From positions 2,542,001 to 2,606,000 of the forward strand of contig CP117875.1 of assembly GCA_028736075.1 (NCBI GenBank): a stretch of DNA of 64,000 nucleotides, given 5' to 3'. Position 1 is the first letter of the stretch; each line of letters starts with the position of its first letter. This document shows positions 1 to 10,560 of this stretch, in pieces. Position numbers and translations under genes: made by a program. Below the pieces are notes generated by a model, which saw only the letters and a program-made list of their open reading frames with translations, ran no database searches and was not told where the DNA came from. This DNA comes from Chryseobacterium sp. KACC 21268. GTDB taxonomy: Bacteria; Bacteroidota; Bacteroidia; Flavobacteriales; Weeksellaceae.

Positions 1-44
1 AATATCTCTTCTGTCCATTTTAATATTTTTAAGTCTTGATTAAT

Positions 45-911
<867 letters not shown>

Positions 912-919
912 TTAAAAAA

Positions 920-939
920 TTGATTATTCGGATAATCAA
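920..939. promoter_or_regulatory. perfect 8-bp inverted repeat, candidate operator
   Basis: TTGATTAT-TCGG-ATAATCAA is a perfect inverted repeat 24 bp upstream of the aldo/keto reductase start, in the intergenic space shared with the divergent AraC-family gene. Position and symmetry fit a regulator site; AraC proteins more often bind direct repeats, so another regulator or a chance AT-rich palindrome is possible. Confidence 0.35.
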
Positions 940-1053
940 CTTACTATGCAAATTTCCACCCTTATGATGAACCTTTTTGTAGACAGATTACGGTATTACC
1001 TACCAATATTACAGATGTGAAGTTTTACACTTAGAAGACATTGATTTTATAAT

Positions 1054-1061
1054 TAGATTTG
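1054..1061 (+). promoter_or_regulatory. candidate -7 element (TAGATTTG) of the AraC-type gene
   Basis: TAGATTTG matches the Bacteroidota -7 consensus TAnnTTTG and lies 20 bp before the ATG at 1082. No clear -33 TTTG partner is seen. Confidence 0.4.
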
Positions 1062-1081
1062 TATCAGAAAATGAAACTGCT

Positions 1082-1978
1082 ATGAGTAATTCCGTTAATT
1101 TTGAAACCGTTAATGATTATAATCAATTTAATAATCACGAGACATTGCATCCTTTGGTGAGCGTTATTGATTTTTCAAAAGCCCACAAAAGAACAGGTTC
1201 TAAAATGAATTTTAATCTCTACTGTATTTTTCTGAAGGATGTAAAATGCGGTGACTTGAAATATGGCCGCGCAACGTACGATTATCAGGAAGGTACGCTG
1301 GTTTTTGTCTCTCCGGGACAGGTTGTGGATGTTGAAAATAAAGTAGATTTTTATCAGCCGATGGGTCACGGACTGGTTTTCCATCCCGATTTGATTAAAG
1401 GAACGCCGCTTGCCAAAAGTATTTCAGAATATGGCTTTTTCAGTTATCAAAACAATGAAGCGCTCCACTTATCTTCGAAAGAACAACAGCTTGTTTTGGA
1501 ATGTTTTGCTAAAATTCAGTCAGAACTCGAGCAGTCTGTGGACAAACACAGCAAGAAACTGATTGCCTCCAACATCGAACTTTTCCTCAATTACTGTGAG
1601 CGTTTCTACGACAGACAGTTCATCACTAGAGAAAATGTCAACAAAGGAATTCTGGAGAAATTTGAAGAATTGCTGAACAGTTACTTTAATTCAGAAAAAC
1701 CGAACAGTTTTGGATTGCCATCTGTCGCTTTTTGTGCAGATGAACTCAATCTTTCTCCCAACTATTTTGGAGATTTAATTAAAAAAGAAACCGGCAAAAC
1801 GGCGCAGGAATATATTCAAAATAAAATCATAGATGTTGCCAAAGAACGGGTTTTTGATGCTGATAAATCCATCAGTCAGATTGCGTATGATTTAGGGTTT
1901 AAATATCCTCAGCATCTGACGAGACTGTTTAAACAAAGAGTTGGTTATACGCCCATTGAGTATAGGAATTTGAATTGA
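1082..1978 (+). CDS. AraC family transcriptional regulator
   Basis: 298 aa. The N-terminal ~190 residues form a cupin-like sensing domain (YDYQEGTLVFVSPGQ is typical). The C-terminal ~100 residues hold two helix-turn-helix units: the first around LNLSPNYFGDLIKKETGKTA, the second around ISQIAYDLGFKYPQHLTRLF, followed by the family signature VGYTPIEYR. Divergent from the aldo/keto reductase, which is its most likely target. The ligand is unknown. Confidence 0.92.
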   Translation: MSNSVNFETVNDYNQFNNHETLHPLVSVIDFSKAHKRTGSKMNFNLYCIFLKDVKCGDLKYGRATYDYQEGTLVFVSPGQVVDVENKVDFYQPMGHGLVFHPDLIKGTPLAKSISEYGFFSYQNNEALHLSSKEQQLVLECFAKIQSELEQSVDKHSKKLIASNIELFLNYCERFYDRQFITRENVNKGILEKFEELLNSYFNSEKPNSFGLPSVAFCADELNLSPNYFGDLIKKETGKTAQEYIQNKIIDVAKERVFDADKSISQIAYDLGFKYPQHLTRLFKQRVGYTPIEYRNLN

Positions 1979-2095
1979 TGGTCAATTTTTTTTAAAAATT
2001 ATTTGAATGAAATGTTTAACACTTGTTCTCACATATGCTCTTAAAATTTTTTTTCAGCGTATTAAGTTATAAATCTTAACTGTGTTTTCATTAAA

Positions 2096-2614
2096 CTAAA
2101 ATCCATTTGCAGCATCGAATTTAGCTAGGGCAATACTGAGAAGATTTTCATTTTTATAAACTTTTGTATACAGAGATTTTTTTTGACGAGCCAATTCAAT
2201 CAGCTGATCCTGAGCCATTTTTTGATCTTTCCCATACAGTTTGCTGATTAATTGCTGCTGCACAATTTCTTTACGGTCAAAAAAATGAAGTTCCTTCAAT
2301 GATTGGTAATAATTGATAGCAGCCATCTTAAGTGGTTCACCTTCCTTAATATCATCAGACGAAAGAATTTTAATACTTTTAATCAATTTGTCAAATTCTA
2401 CTGCCTGCTGATCTACAGCTCTTAGCGCACCTTTGAAATCATTTTCCTCCAGATATTTAAGCTTCTTTGTTTCGGGACCATCTTTACCAAGAATAATTTG
2501 AGATGCGACACGCTCTTCTTGAACAATGCTCTCCCTAAAGTCTTTTGTTTTTGGAGATTTGCAGGAATTAATCATTAAAAATAGAAAAGCCAACAGAAAA
2601 ATCTTAAAATTCAT
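2096..2614 (-). CDS. uncharacterised lipoprotein
   Basis: 172 aa with a lipoprotein signal peptide ending in a lipobox (MINSC, Cys at about residue 18). The mature part is charged and predicted mostly helical, with no recognisable catalytic motif. It starts 50 bp downstream of the large T9SS protein on the same strand, so the two may be co-transcribed. I do not recognise the family. Probably an envelope-anchored protein. Confidence 0.7.
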   Translation of the reverse strand: MNFKIFLLAFLFLMINSCKSPKTKDFRESIVQEERVASQIILGKDGPETKKLKYLEENDFKGALRAVDQQAVEFDKLIKSIKILSSDDIKEGEPLKMAAINYYQSLKELHFFDRKEIVQQQLISKLYGKDQKMAQDQLIELARQKKSLYTKVYKNENLLSIALAKFDAANGF

Positions 2615-2664
2615 ATTTGTATAGGATTGGTCATTAAACTATCTAAAAACGTGCTGAAAATTAT

Positions 2665-5600
2665 CTATTTTTTAATAATTTTAAAAGCTTGCGTAGAATT
2701 TTCGATGGTCAACATATAAACACCAGTTGGTAGATTTGCGATATTGACACTGCTGTTTCTAAAATTACCTTGTTTTACAATACCTCCGGCTGTATTGAAA
2801 ATTACAAATCCAGAATCCTCTTTAGCGTTATCTTTGGAAATAATGTGAAGTATATCTTTCACCGGATTTGGATGAATTTGAATCACGTCATTGCTATGTT
2901 CTTTGATTGAAATAACCGTGTTAAGGTTTGTTGCTTGCGAACTTACCGAGTAAGGCAGATCTCCCATATATCTTTCCGTGTCCTTCACACATCTTACTCC
3001 CATAGCAGCCTGCGGATAAAAGCCTGTTCCCGATGCAAGTTTCCCTCCATATCCCGATACGCTGCTGAGATTAAATCCAATAGCATAACCTGTATAGAAG
3101 TCTGCGGGAGAACTGGTCCACAATCCTGTCTGGTACTTATAATTATCTGCAGCAGGATAGCCGCTTCTGGCATTTTTCCAATCATTCCCTCCAAGAATTC
3201 CTCTTATTCCCGTTACAGGAATATTTCCAATATTATATTTTGAATTTGGGAAATTAAAAACCCAGCCAGATCTGCTGCTTGGTGTTGTACTTTCTGTTGT
3301 CACTGTAAGGGTGTATCCTGGATACTGTCTTGCGTTTACTGCATTATTAACCGAATTACCCGTGAGATCTGCAATGGTGCTTTGGACAATACCATAGTTT
3401 GAAAAGTTACTTGTCGTGTTGTAACCATTGTAAAACCAAGGCGATGAGCCTTTAGCATATGAACCATTATTGCCTGCAGCAAATAAATTAGCATTCGCAG
3501 TATCAGGTACCCGCCAGCCTGCAGGACAAGGATCATAAACTGATTTTTCTGAAGCGTGTCCCCATCTGTCTTGCGCCAATCCATTTTCATCGGAAATCCA
3601 ATCTTTTACCTGCTGTGATTTTGTAAGCAAAGTTCCTGCATCTTCCATCCCAAGTTCATTTCCTGTTTTGGATCTGAAGAGAAAGTATAAAGGATTTTCC
3701 GCAGCGTATTTTGTGATTTTTCTGATCTTTTCATTTTTTGGATCAGCGGCAGCGATTCCGGCGGAAGATCTGTAAACATTCCATTCCCTGGAATACCCGG
3801 AAGTATCTGTGGATGAAAAAATAGCGTCTGTAATCGGATTTGATATTCCAATAATGATATTGTTGTTGGCATCTACACCAGTCTGCTTATAAACATTATA
3901 AGTTGCGGCAACCTGCACACTGTTTGCGTGGGCAGAAATGTACTGTGTTCCTCCAGGGTTATGGAAGGTTGGCAAAGGATCCTTTCTTCCCCATTGATAA
4001 TGAAGTCCACCAGACTGTTGTATTTGTGTTTTAGACTGCAACTCGGTAGCTAGATTGGGTCTGACCAATGAGGATGGCAACACCTGCAAAGCACCAAGAT
4101 TACGATCCATAAAAGTGGTAGTCATAGCTGTACCTCCTTTGGCGGGATTGATAATTTGTGCATTTGATGTAGGAATAATTCCGCCATTCTCTACAGATTC
4201 TGTGGTGTATGTAATTTGATTTTCTAATGCCAATGGGTCCGTAACAGGTGCCCAAATATGCCAGCTCCAAAGAATTTTATCAGGATTGGAACTTCCCCAT
4301 ACTCCATTATTACCTTTGTGGAAAGCAATAACCGCATTGCCTTTTTTCTTCGCAGCAATTGTGACCTTCATCTGCTGATCCGGATAAGTGCCAACAATCT
4401 GAATTTTCTTAATTAAAGTTTGATTATCAGTCCAAACCACACTTCCTGTATTGATATTTCCTGTCGGAAGTTCTTTATTATCAGATAGGTAAAGCTTGTG
4501 CATCGCATAGGCTTTTTTAAGGCTTATAATTAATTCTTTATCCTGTGCCACTGTTTCATTTGCCTCACCTGTCATTACGACAAAGCTATTGGGTTCTTTT
4601 GTCCAGGCTTTGTAATCGGTTTGATCGGTATCGGTTGACAAAACATATTCTGTTTCATAAATTGAAGGTAACAATGCCATATTTGGATCTTTCATACATC
4701 TTACGGCGCCCAAACCATTTGTTTTGACTGTTTGATTGACGTAGATTCCATTCCAGCCACTAACGGAAACATCTGTTCTTTCGGGATCACTGTGAATAAT
4801 GGTTGCTCTGTGGCCACCAATCCCATAAGTCGCATTAAGTAAAATACCATCAGAACCCTGATCTTGATAGACAACTTGTGCTGGATTAGCACCAGTGGTC
4901 TGATAGTAAACATAATTGCCAGTAGTTGGCATCAAGCCGATTGATCTATTATCTGCACCTGTAAAATCTATTCCTCTGCTGGGATAAACTTTCACTCCAA
5001 CCAAAACATTATTAATTGCATTCGGCAAAATCTGACTGTTGGCGCTATTCGTATCATCATTGGCACCACTGTTTTTCCTACCAAATGGGTTTAGATTATT
5101 ATTAACGGTATTTCTGCCGTATTGAGAAGGAATTCGCCAACCATTTGGGCAAGGATCAAATTCTGATTTTAATTCATAGGATTTGCTATCGGTTGCCAAA
5201 GTATTATCACTGCTAGAGGCGTTGCTATTCAGACCTTTTCTGTTGTCCGACCACAAGTCCCAGGTCTCTACCAGGTTCAGATTGGAATTATTAATCTTAT
5301 ATTCCTGGCTGGAAAACCAAGTTCCGTCATTAGTAGCATGTGTTATTATATCAATTGGATTATTAATGGAGTATCTTATGTTTCCATTAATATTATTAGT
5401 GCCAGTATCGGTTCCTCTTTGTTTTAAAGCTATTGTGGCAGATTGCAAAGCAGCATAGGAATGTCGTCTGCTGCCAACATCACCTGTCACTTCATAGAAT
5501 GATCCATCTTTATATTCCAACGGAGGAACAGGATCTTTCCTGCCCCATTGGTACATTAGGCCTCCGGATTTGTGCCAGTTATGTCCCAGAAAGCTGGCAT

Positions 5601-6252
5601 TAGTTGCTCCCAGATTCCGATCCATATACTTTGGTGTGAATGCCTGATTCAAACTATTAGTTTCAAAGCCTTGTCCGTAGGCTGCTCCGTCTGCAGGATC
5701 ATCTGTAACCCAAATGTGCCATGTCCAATAGATGATGCCATCTACTTTAAATGCTACACTCGCATTCCCTTCTCCTTTCGTCTTATCAATTATTATTTTA
5801 ATTTTAGCATCTTCACCCGTGCCTACGATGGAGGTTGAGCTGATTAATCCATTTACATCTTCCCAAAATACAGTTGCAGACTGAAGACCAGTTTCATTAA
5901 TCGGAGTGAATGTGCCGCTGTCATTTTGCATGTACCTACCCTGTTTCCACATTTGATAGGCTTTTGCAACAGGAATGTACAATCCATCGGTTTTAGTACC
6001 ATCTGGCAGAATTCCATCTTTGTAATAGATATAACTATTGGGAGCAAACGAATAATCATTTTGTGCTATTTTTAAATTATTTGCATTTGCAGTCTGAGTC
6101 CTTTGCTTTACATGATCCGAAATTAAAATTACATCCTGAAAATTCGAAATATCTGAATCAGCGTTATTTGTTTCGGAAATTTTAGATTCGGGAATCTGTC
6201 CAAACAAAAACAATGAACCGAATGATATAAATAAAATATAAATTTTATGCAT
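2665..6252 (-). CDS. large T9SS-secreted protein with two Fibrobacter-major-paralog-like modules
   Basis: Start set at the ATG at 6252 (MHKIYILFISFGSLFLF), which gives a clean signal peptide; an upstream in-frame ATG at 6273 would add seven residues that spoil it. About 1195 aa. Two long tandem modules each contain YMDRNLGA / FMDRNLGA, GGL(M/H)YQWGRKDP and DPCP(N/A)GWR(I/V)P, the hallmarks of the Fibrobacter succinogenes major paralogous (TIGR02145) family, which folds like a C-type-lectin-related surface domain. The last ~70 residues (HPNPVKD ... LPTGVYML ... FKIIKK) are a T9SS type A sorting domain, so the protein is exported through the outer membrane. Ligand unknown; adhesion is a guess. 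Confidence 0.85.
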   Translation of the reverse strand: MHKIYILFISFGSLFLFGQIPESKISETNNADSDISNFQDVILISDHVKQRTQTANANNLKIAQNDYSFAPNSYIYYKDGILPDGTKTDGLYIPVAKAYQMWKQGRYMQNDSGTFTPINETGLQSATVFWEDVNGLISSTSIVGTGEDAKIKIIIDKTKGEGNASVAFKVDGIIYWTWHIWVTDDPADGAAYGQGFETNSLNQAFTPKYMDRNLGATNASFLGHNWHKSGGLMYQWGRKDPVPPLEYKDGSFYEVTGDVGSRRHSYAALQSATIALKQRGTDTGTNNINGNIRYSINNPIDIITHATNDGTWFSSQEYKINNSNLNLVETWDLWSDNRKGLNSNASSSDNTLATDSKSYELKSEFDPCPNGWRIPSQYGRNTVNNNLNPFGRKNSGANDDTNSANSQILPNAINNVLVGVKVYPSRGIDFTGADNRSIGLMPTTGNYVYYQTTGANPAQVVYQDQGSDGILLNATYGIGGHRATIIHSDPERTDVSVSGWNGIYVNQTVKTNGLGAVRCMKDPNMALLPSIYETEYVLSTDTDQTDYKAWTKEPNSFVVMTGEANETVAQDKELIISLKKAYAMHKLYLSDNKELPTGNINTGSVVWTDNQTLIKKIQIVGTYPDQQMKVTIAAKKKGNAVIAFHKGNNGVWGSSNPDKILWSWHIWAPVTDPLALENQITYTTESVENGGIIPTSNAQIINPAKGGTAMTTTFMDRNLGALQVLPSSLVRPNLATELQSKTQIQQSGGLHYQWGRKDPLPTFHNPGGTQYISAHANSVQVAATYNVYKQTGVDANNNIIIGISNPITDAIFSSTDTSGYSREWNVYRSSAGIAAADPKNEKIRKITKYAAENPLYFLFRSKTGNELGMEDAGTLLTKSQQVKDWISDENGLAQDRWGHASEKSVYDPCPAGWRVPDTANANLFAAGNNGSYAKGSSPWFYNGYNTTSNFSNYGIVQSTIADLTGNSVNNAVNARQYPGYTLTVTTESTTPSSRSGWVFNFPNSKYNIGNIPVTGIRGILGGNDWKNARSGYPAADNYKYQTGLWTSSPADFYTGYAIGFNLSSVSGYGGKLASGTGFYPQAAMGVRCVKDTERYMGDLPYSVSSQATNLNTVISIKEHSNDVIQIHPNPVKDILHIISKDNAKEDSGFVIFNTAGGIVKQGNFRNSSVNIANLPTGVYMLTIENSTQAFKIIKK

Positions 6253-6376
6253 GATGAGTTTTTTAATAACCATATTACAATATACGTGCTAATAAATCAA
6301 ATTTTAATCATTATGAATAAGAATGTGTAAAAATATTAAAGCATCTTTATTTAAGAACAATAAAAGGACTTTTGTA

Positions 6377-6384
6377 TATCTTTG
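6377..6384 (+). promoter_or_regulatory. -7 promoter element TATCTTTG of the PAS kinase
   Basis: Exact match to TAnnTTTG, 26 bp before the ATG at 6411. It overlaps the upstream alternative start at 6372, which argues that translation begins at 6411. The leader that follows carries CATACGTATA (6386-6395). Confidence 0.6.
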
Positions 6385-6410
6385 TCATACGTATAATTAC
6401 TCAAGAAAAT

Positions 6411-8393
6411 ATGTCCGATAAAAATTTCAGTCAGGATCTAATCATCCAGGCTTTAGTTTCATCTCCTGCACCCACAGCAATCTATTCTGGAGAAGAAATG
6501 GTCATCCAATTTGCAAACGAAGGTATGCTGGCGCTATGGGGCAAAGATGCATCTGTAATAGGAAAACCTTTGATGGACGCAATCCCGGAGCTGGAGGGAC
6601 AACCGTTTTTAGAATTATTGAGGGAAGTTTGGCGTTCTGGTAAGACCTATTCCGTGCACGAAGCTCCTGCAAAACTTATAAAAAACGGGGTGGAAACGCT
6701 GGATTATTTTGATTATGAATACAAGGCACTTACGGATCAGCAAAATAAGACCTGGTGCATTCTTAATACAGCACTTGAGGTAACATCCCGACGCGAATTC
6801 TTGCAGCAGATAAAGCAAAAAGAAGAGCGGGAAAATGCACTGAATGAGGAAATGGCTGCTACACTTGAGGAACTGACATCCACCAATGAGGAACTGAATA
6901 CATCAATGCAGCAGCTTGCACAAAGCAGAGAGTACATTAAAACAATTATCGAGCAGGCTCCTGTTGGCATTGCGATGCTGGAAGGACCAGAGCACGTCAT
7001 TGAAATTGCTAATCCGGCCATTCTTAATATATGGGGTCGCAAAGAATCTGAAGTCATAGGACATCCACACGAAAGTGCAAGACCAGAATTGCGAGGCCAA
7101 CCTGTCAATGACTGGCTTAGAGAAGTTTACAATAATGGAAAGCCTAAAATAAATACCGAGTTTACGGTTAGATTACGCCATAATGATGGATTAAGGGAAG
7201 CTATTGTAAATTCCATTTATCAACCAATTTTTACTGATCGTGGCGATATTTCGGGTGTTCTTGTCATTATCGAAGAAATCACTGAACAGGTTTTAGCAAG
7301 GAGGAAGAATGAAAATGATCAGCAAATGCTGGCTCTTGCCATCGATGCTGGGGAACTTGCCACCTTCTACTACCAACCGGCAACAAACTTGTTTTCAGGA
7401 AACAACCTGCTGAAAAATTGGTTTGGCTTATCTTCGGAAGAAAATCTGGACTTGTCTGTTGCGTTAGCCGCAATTTTGCCGGAGGATCGGGAGCGTGTAG
7501 TTACAGCCATCGCAAATGTTTTGGGGAAAGATTCTGATGGTCAATATTTTATCGAATATAAAATTCAAAATAAAACAGACAAAAAGATTAGACTCTTACA
7601 GGCTAACGGCAGAGTTTTCTATGATCAGGAAGGAAATCCACAAAGTCTAAACGGTACTTTGAGAGATATTACAAAACAGAAAAAAGAGGAGGAAAGAAAA
7701 GATGATTTTATGGGCATGGTAAGTCACGAGCTCAAAACACCGCTCACTTCTCTTAAGGCCTATATACAAATTTTACAACGTTTGGAAGCACGTGAGGGAG
7801 ATTCAAAACAACAAAGCATCTTAGAGAAATGTTTGAAGCAAACGGATTATATGAACAATATGATCAATGGTTTTCTTAATGTTTCAAGACTTGATTCGGG
7901 ACAGTTACATATTGAAAAAACAGATTTTGATTTCCAAGTTTTATTCTCAGAGATTGAGGATGAAGTACTTTCCACCAATCAAACCCGCAATTTTGTTTTC
8001 AGGCCATCCGGGCAGGTTATGATTCAGGCGGATCGTGAAAAAATATCACAGGTACTTCACAATCTTATTGGGAATGCTATTAAGTACTCTCCCATTGGTA
8101 CTTCCATTAATGTAGAATATCTGACGAAGGATCAAAACAATTTAATAATTAATGTTCAGGACCACGGAATTGGAATCTCGGAAAATGATCAGCAGCGAAT
8201 ATTTGACCGCTATTACAGGGTGAAAGATATGAATAGCAGATCCATAGCAGGATTCGGTATTGGACTTTATCTTTGTAGAGAAATCATAGAACTACACAAT
8301 GGAGTTATCCAAGTGGAGAGTTCTAAAAATGAAGGTACCATATTTTCTGTTGTCATTCCTATTGCAGATTCAAACACATCAAAAGAGATCTAA
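6411..8393 (+). CDS. multi-PAS sensor histidine kinase
   Basis: 660 aa from ATG 6411 (an upstream in-frame start at 6372 would overlap the promoter). No membrane segment, so a cytoplasmic sensor. Order: PAS ~10-135, a coiled coil rich in EELTSTNEELN ~135-175, PAS ~175-300, PAS with PAC end ~305-425, HisKA with MVSHELKTPLTSLKAY (phospho-His439), and HATPase_c with the N box NLIGNAIKYS, G1 DHGIGIS and G2 GFGIGLYLCREI. All catalytic motifs are intact. No response regulator is adjacent, so its partner is elsewhere. The PAS ligand is unknown. Confidence 0.9.
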   Translation: MSDKNFSQDLIIQALVSSPAPTAIYSGEEMVIQFANEGMLALWGKDASVIGKPLMDAIPELEGQPFLELLREVWRSGKTYSVHEAPAKLIKNGVETLDYFDYEYKALTDQQNKTWCILNTALEVTSRREFLQQIKQKEERENALNEEMAATLEELTSTNEELNTSMQQLAQSREYIKTIIEQAPVGIAMLEGPEHVIEIANPAILNIWGRKESEVIGHPHESARPELRGQPVNDWLREVYNNGKPKINTEFTVRLRHNDGLREAIVNSIYQPIFTDRGDISGVLVIIEEITEQVLARRKNENDQQMLALAIDAGELATFYYQPATNLFSGNNLLKNWFGLSSEENLDLSVALAAILPEDRERVVTAIANVLGKDSDGQYFIEYKIQNKTDKKIRLLQANGRVFYDQEGNPQSLNGTLRDITKQKKEEERKDDFMGMVSHELKTPLTSLKAYIQILQRLEAREGDSKQQSILEKCLKQTDYMNNMINGFLNVSRLDSGQLHIEKTDFDFQVLFSEIEDEVLSTNQTRNFVFRPSGQVMIQADREKISQVLHNLIGNAIKYSPIGTSINVEYLTKDQNNLIINVQDHGIGISENDQQRIFDRYYRVKDMNSRSIAGFGIGLYLCREIIELHNGVIQVESSKNEGTIFSVVIPIADSNTSKEI

Positions 8394-8536
8394 AAATTGT
8401 ATAATTAATTAAAGAGGTTTCCTAAAAATTAAATAATCATCCATCAACGTAAAAAAGAATGTGAGAATGTTAAACTGCTGGAAAAGTTGAATCATCTGGC
8501 GTATTTTTTGACCTGAGTTGAGCAAATAACGTCTCA

Positions 8537-9592
8537 ATGAATTTAAAATCTCTTTTCTACGCATCCTCTTTCCTTTTAATAACAGCACTTGCCGCAGTAC
8601 AATGCACCAGTAATGAGGAAAATGACAATGATTCAAATATTTCAGAACCGATAATTTACACAGCAGGACGCGAAAATTACAAGGCCAAATACTGGAAGAA
8701 TGGACAGGAAGTTCTTTTAGGAAAAGGCTCTGGAAGTTCTGATGCACTGGGAATGAAAGTCTTGGGAGATGATATACATATTGTGGGCTACGAAATCAAT
8801 TCAGCTGGCAAGTACGTGGCCAAATATTGGAAGAACGGCGTATCTACTAATTTGACAGACGGATCCAAAGATGCCTACGCTAATGATATTTTCATCAGTG
8901 GTAATGATGTTTACATAGCCGGCCAGGAAATGAAGCCAGGACAGGCAGCCTATGAAGCCAAGTATTGGAAAAACGGAATTCCAATTACTTTGACGGATGA
9001 GGCGCAGACAGCCATTGCCACAGGAATTGCTGTAGTAGGCAGCGATGTCTATGTTATCGGTGAAAGACGGATGCAGAATTGGATCACTCCTGTTACCTGC
9101 TATTGGAAGAATGGCCAAAGAACCGATATTTCCAATCAGAACACCACAGCAGCTGATCAGGATATTACTGTTTCTGGAAATGACGTATACATGATGTGGT
9201 CGGTCGTTTATGACAACGCTGGACAACTGCAAACCTGGTATTCTAAAAATCTAACCGGAGCTACACTTATTCAAGATGGAACTTCCTATGCAGGCGGAAC
9301 AGCGATTGAAGTGCAGGGAAATGATATTTATATTGCAGGAAGTGGCATTGCCCCAAGCAGTAATTCCTTTGTATCAAAATACTGGAAAAACGGTTCACCA
9401 ATCATTGTGGGTGCAGAAAATTCCTTTGGACTGACTCTTGGTATGTCAGCGAATGATGTCTATTTGGCAGGCTATCAGGAGGCAACTGGAGGTGGTTCCG
9501 CAGCGGTTTATTGGAAAAATGGAATAGCACAGGCTGTAACAGGCAACACAGGAAGTGCGATGATCAGGCAAATTATTGTAAAAGAAAGATAG
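8537..9592 (+). CDS. lipoprotein with seven WKNG repeats (predicted beta-propeller)
   Basis: 351 aa. Lipoprotein signal with Cys23 (ALAAVQC). The mature protein has seven repeats of ~45 aa, each centred on (K/C/V)YWKNG or a degenerate form (WYSKN), followed by a GNDVYIAG-like strand. Seven regular beta-rich repeats suggest a seven-bladed propeller on the cell surface. No catalytic residues can be picked out; binding is the likely role. It stands alone between the PAS kinase and another secreted protein. Confidence 0.75.
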   Translation: MNLKSLFYASSFLLITALAAVQCTSNEENDNDSNISEPIIYTAGRENYKAKYWKNGQEVLLGKGSGSSDALGMKVLGDDIHIVGYEINSAGKYVAKYWKNGVSTNLTDGSKDAYANDIFISGNDVYIAGQEMKPGQAAYEAKYWKNGIPITLTDEAQTAIATGIAVVGSDVYVIGERRMQNWITPVTCYWKNGQRTDISNQNTTAADQDITVSGNDVYMMWSVVYDNAGQLQTWYSKNLTGATLIQDGTSYAGGTAIEVQGNDIYIAGSGIAPSSNSFVSKYWKNGSPIIVGAENSFGLTLGMSANDVYLAGYQEATGGGSAAVYWKNGIAQAVTGNTGSAMIRQIIVKER

Positions 9593-9693
9593 TTAACAAC
9601 CCTACCATTTTTCTGCGATTTTGACAGTTAGTTCATCAGATCGATATAATTTTATTAACTTGTCGAGGAGAAAATAAAGTAAGCTCTTAAAGT

Positions 9694-10398
9694 ATGAAAG
9701 TATATTTTTCCATTGTAACCGTCTTGTTCTATTCGATTTTTATGGGACAGGAATTTAAAATTATATCGATCAAAGATTCAATCCCGGAAAATAAAAATTA
9801 TGAGATTTTTGAATTTATTAATGATAAAACACCAACCGACAGTCTGCGATTTTTGGCTAGCATAAGTTGCGAAGGTGAAAAAAAAGCATTTTCAAATATC
9901 TATGAGATTGCAAAGTTTCATTCCCAAAATTTAGGCTCGAATTCATTTAAATATATTAAAAAGGAAATTGACGGGGACAACATCAAAATTTTCTTAGATG
10001 TTTATTACACGGATCCGAAAATACTTGTAAAGAATAGAAACAGCGAGCCGGAAAATAGCATCTACATATTCGGAAGCGATAATTTGAATGAAAAAAAGAA
10101 ACGTTCTTACAAACAAAACGGAACTGCTATTGTCCTTCCATTCGGAAAGTTTAATAAGATCAATTATCAGCTCAATTCTACTTTAAAACTCTCTAAAGAT
10201 GAATTTATGGCGCCCTTTGTAAAAATCAAATCATCCAGGAATTTCAGATCATTATTTTTCAACACAGATGGCTGGGGTCAAAATGACAGCAGGAATTATG
10301 ATAGTGACGTGTTCGACAGAACGATGATCTACGATAGGAATACGCTATATCATTTCGATAAAAACCTTGGATATACTCTATTGGAGGTGCTAAAATAA
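9694..10398 (+). CDS. uncharacterised secreted protein
   Basis: 234 aa with an N-terminal signal peptide (about 18 residues, ending near FMGQ). The rest is charged and Asn/Lys rich, with no motif I recognise. The preceding gene ends 101 bp upstream, and a bidirectional terminator-like hairpin follows at 10512. It may be periplasmic or exported. Function unknown. Confidence 0.65.
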   Translation: MKVYFSIVTVLFYSIFMGQEFKIISIKDSIPENKNYEIFEFINDKTPTDSLRFLASISCEGEKKAFSNIYEIAKFHSQNLGSNSFKYIKKEIDGDNIKIFLDVYYTDPKILVKNRNSEPENSIYIFGSDNLNEKKKRSYKQNGTAIVLPFGKFNKINYQLNSTLKLSKDEFMAPFVKIKSSRNFRSLFFNTDGWGQNDSRNYDSDVFDRTMIYDRNTLYHFDKNLGYTLLEVLK

Positions 10399-10511
10399 TT
10401 TTAAAAAAGCTGTCTGAGAAATCGAACCAAAATTAATCAACAATAATTATTATTTTAAAATTTTTTGAATATTTCATTAACGTATTTGAAAATTGTTCCA
10501 GTACAAACATA

Positions 10512-10543
10512 AAAAAAGCAGCAATTAATTTTGCTGCTTTTTG
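10512..10543. terminator. bidirectional rho-independent terminator
   Basis: AAAGCAGC / GCTGCTTT stem with an AT-rich loop, flanked by an A run on the left and T run on the right. It lies between two convergent genes and can serve both. Confidence 0.75.
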
Positions 10544-10560
10544 ATTTCTAAGTGGTTTGA

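Noticed and set aside
8409-8747. 112-aa minus-strand frame
   Set aside because: Overlaps the start of the WKNG lipoprotein gene and has no recognisable domain or promoter.
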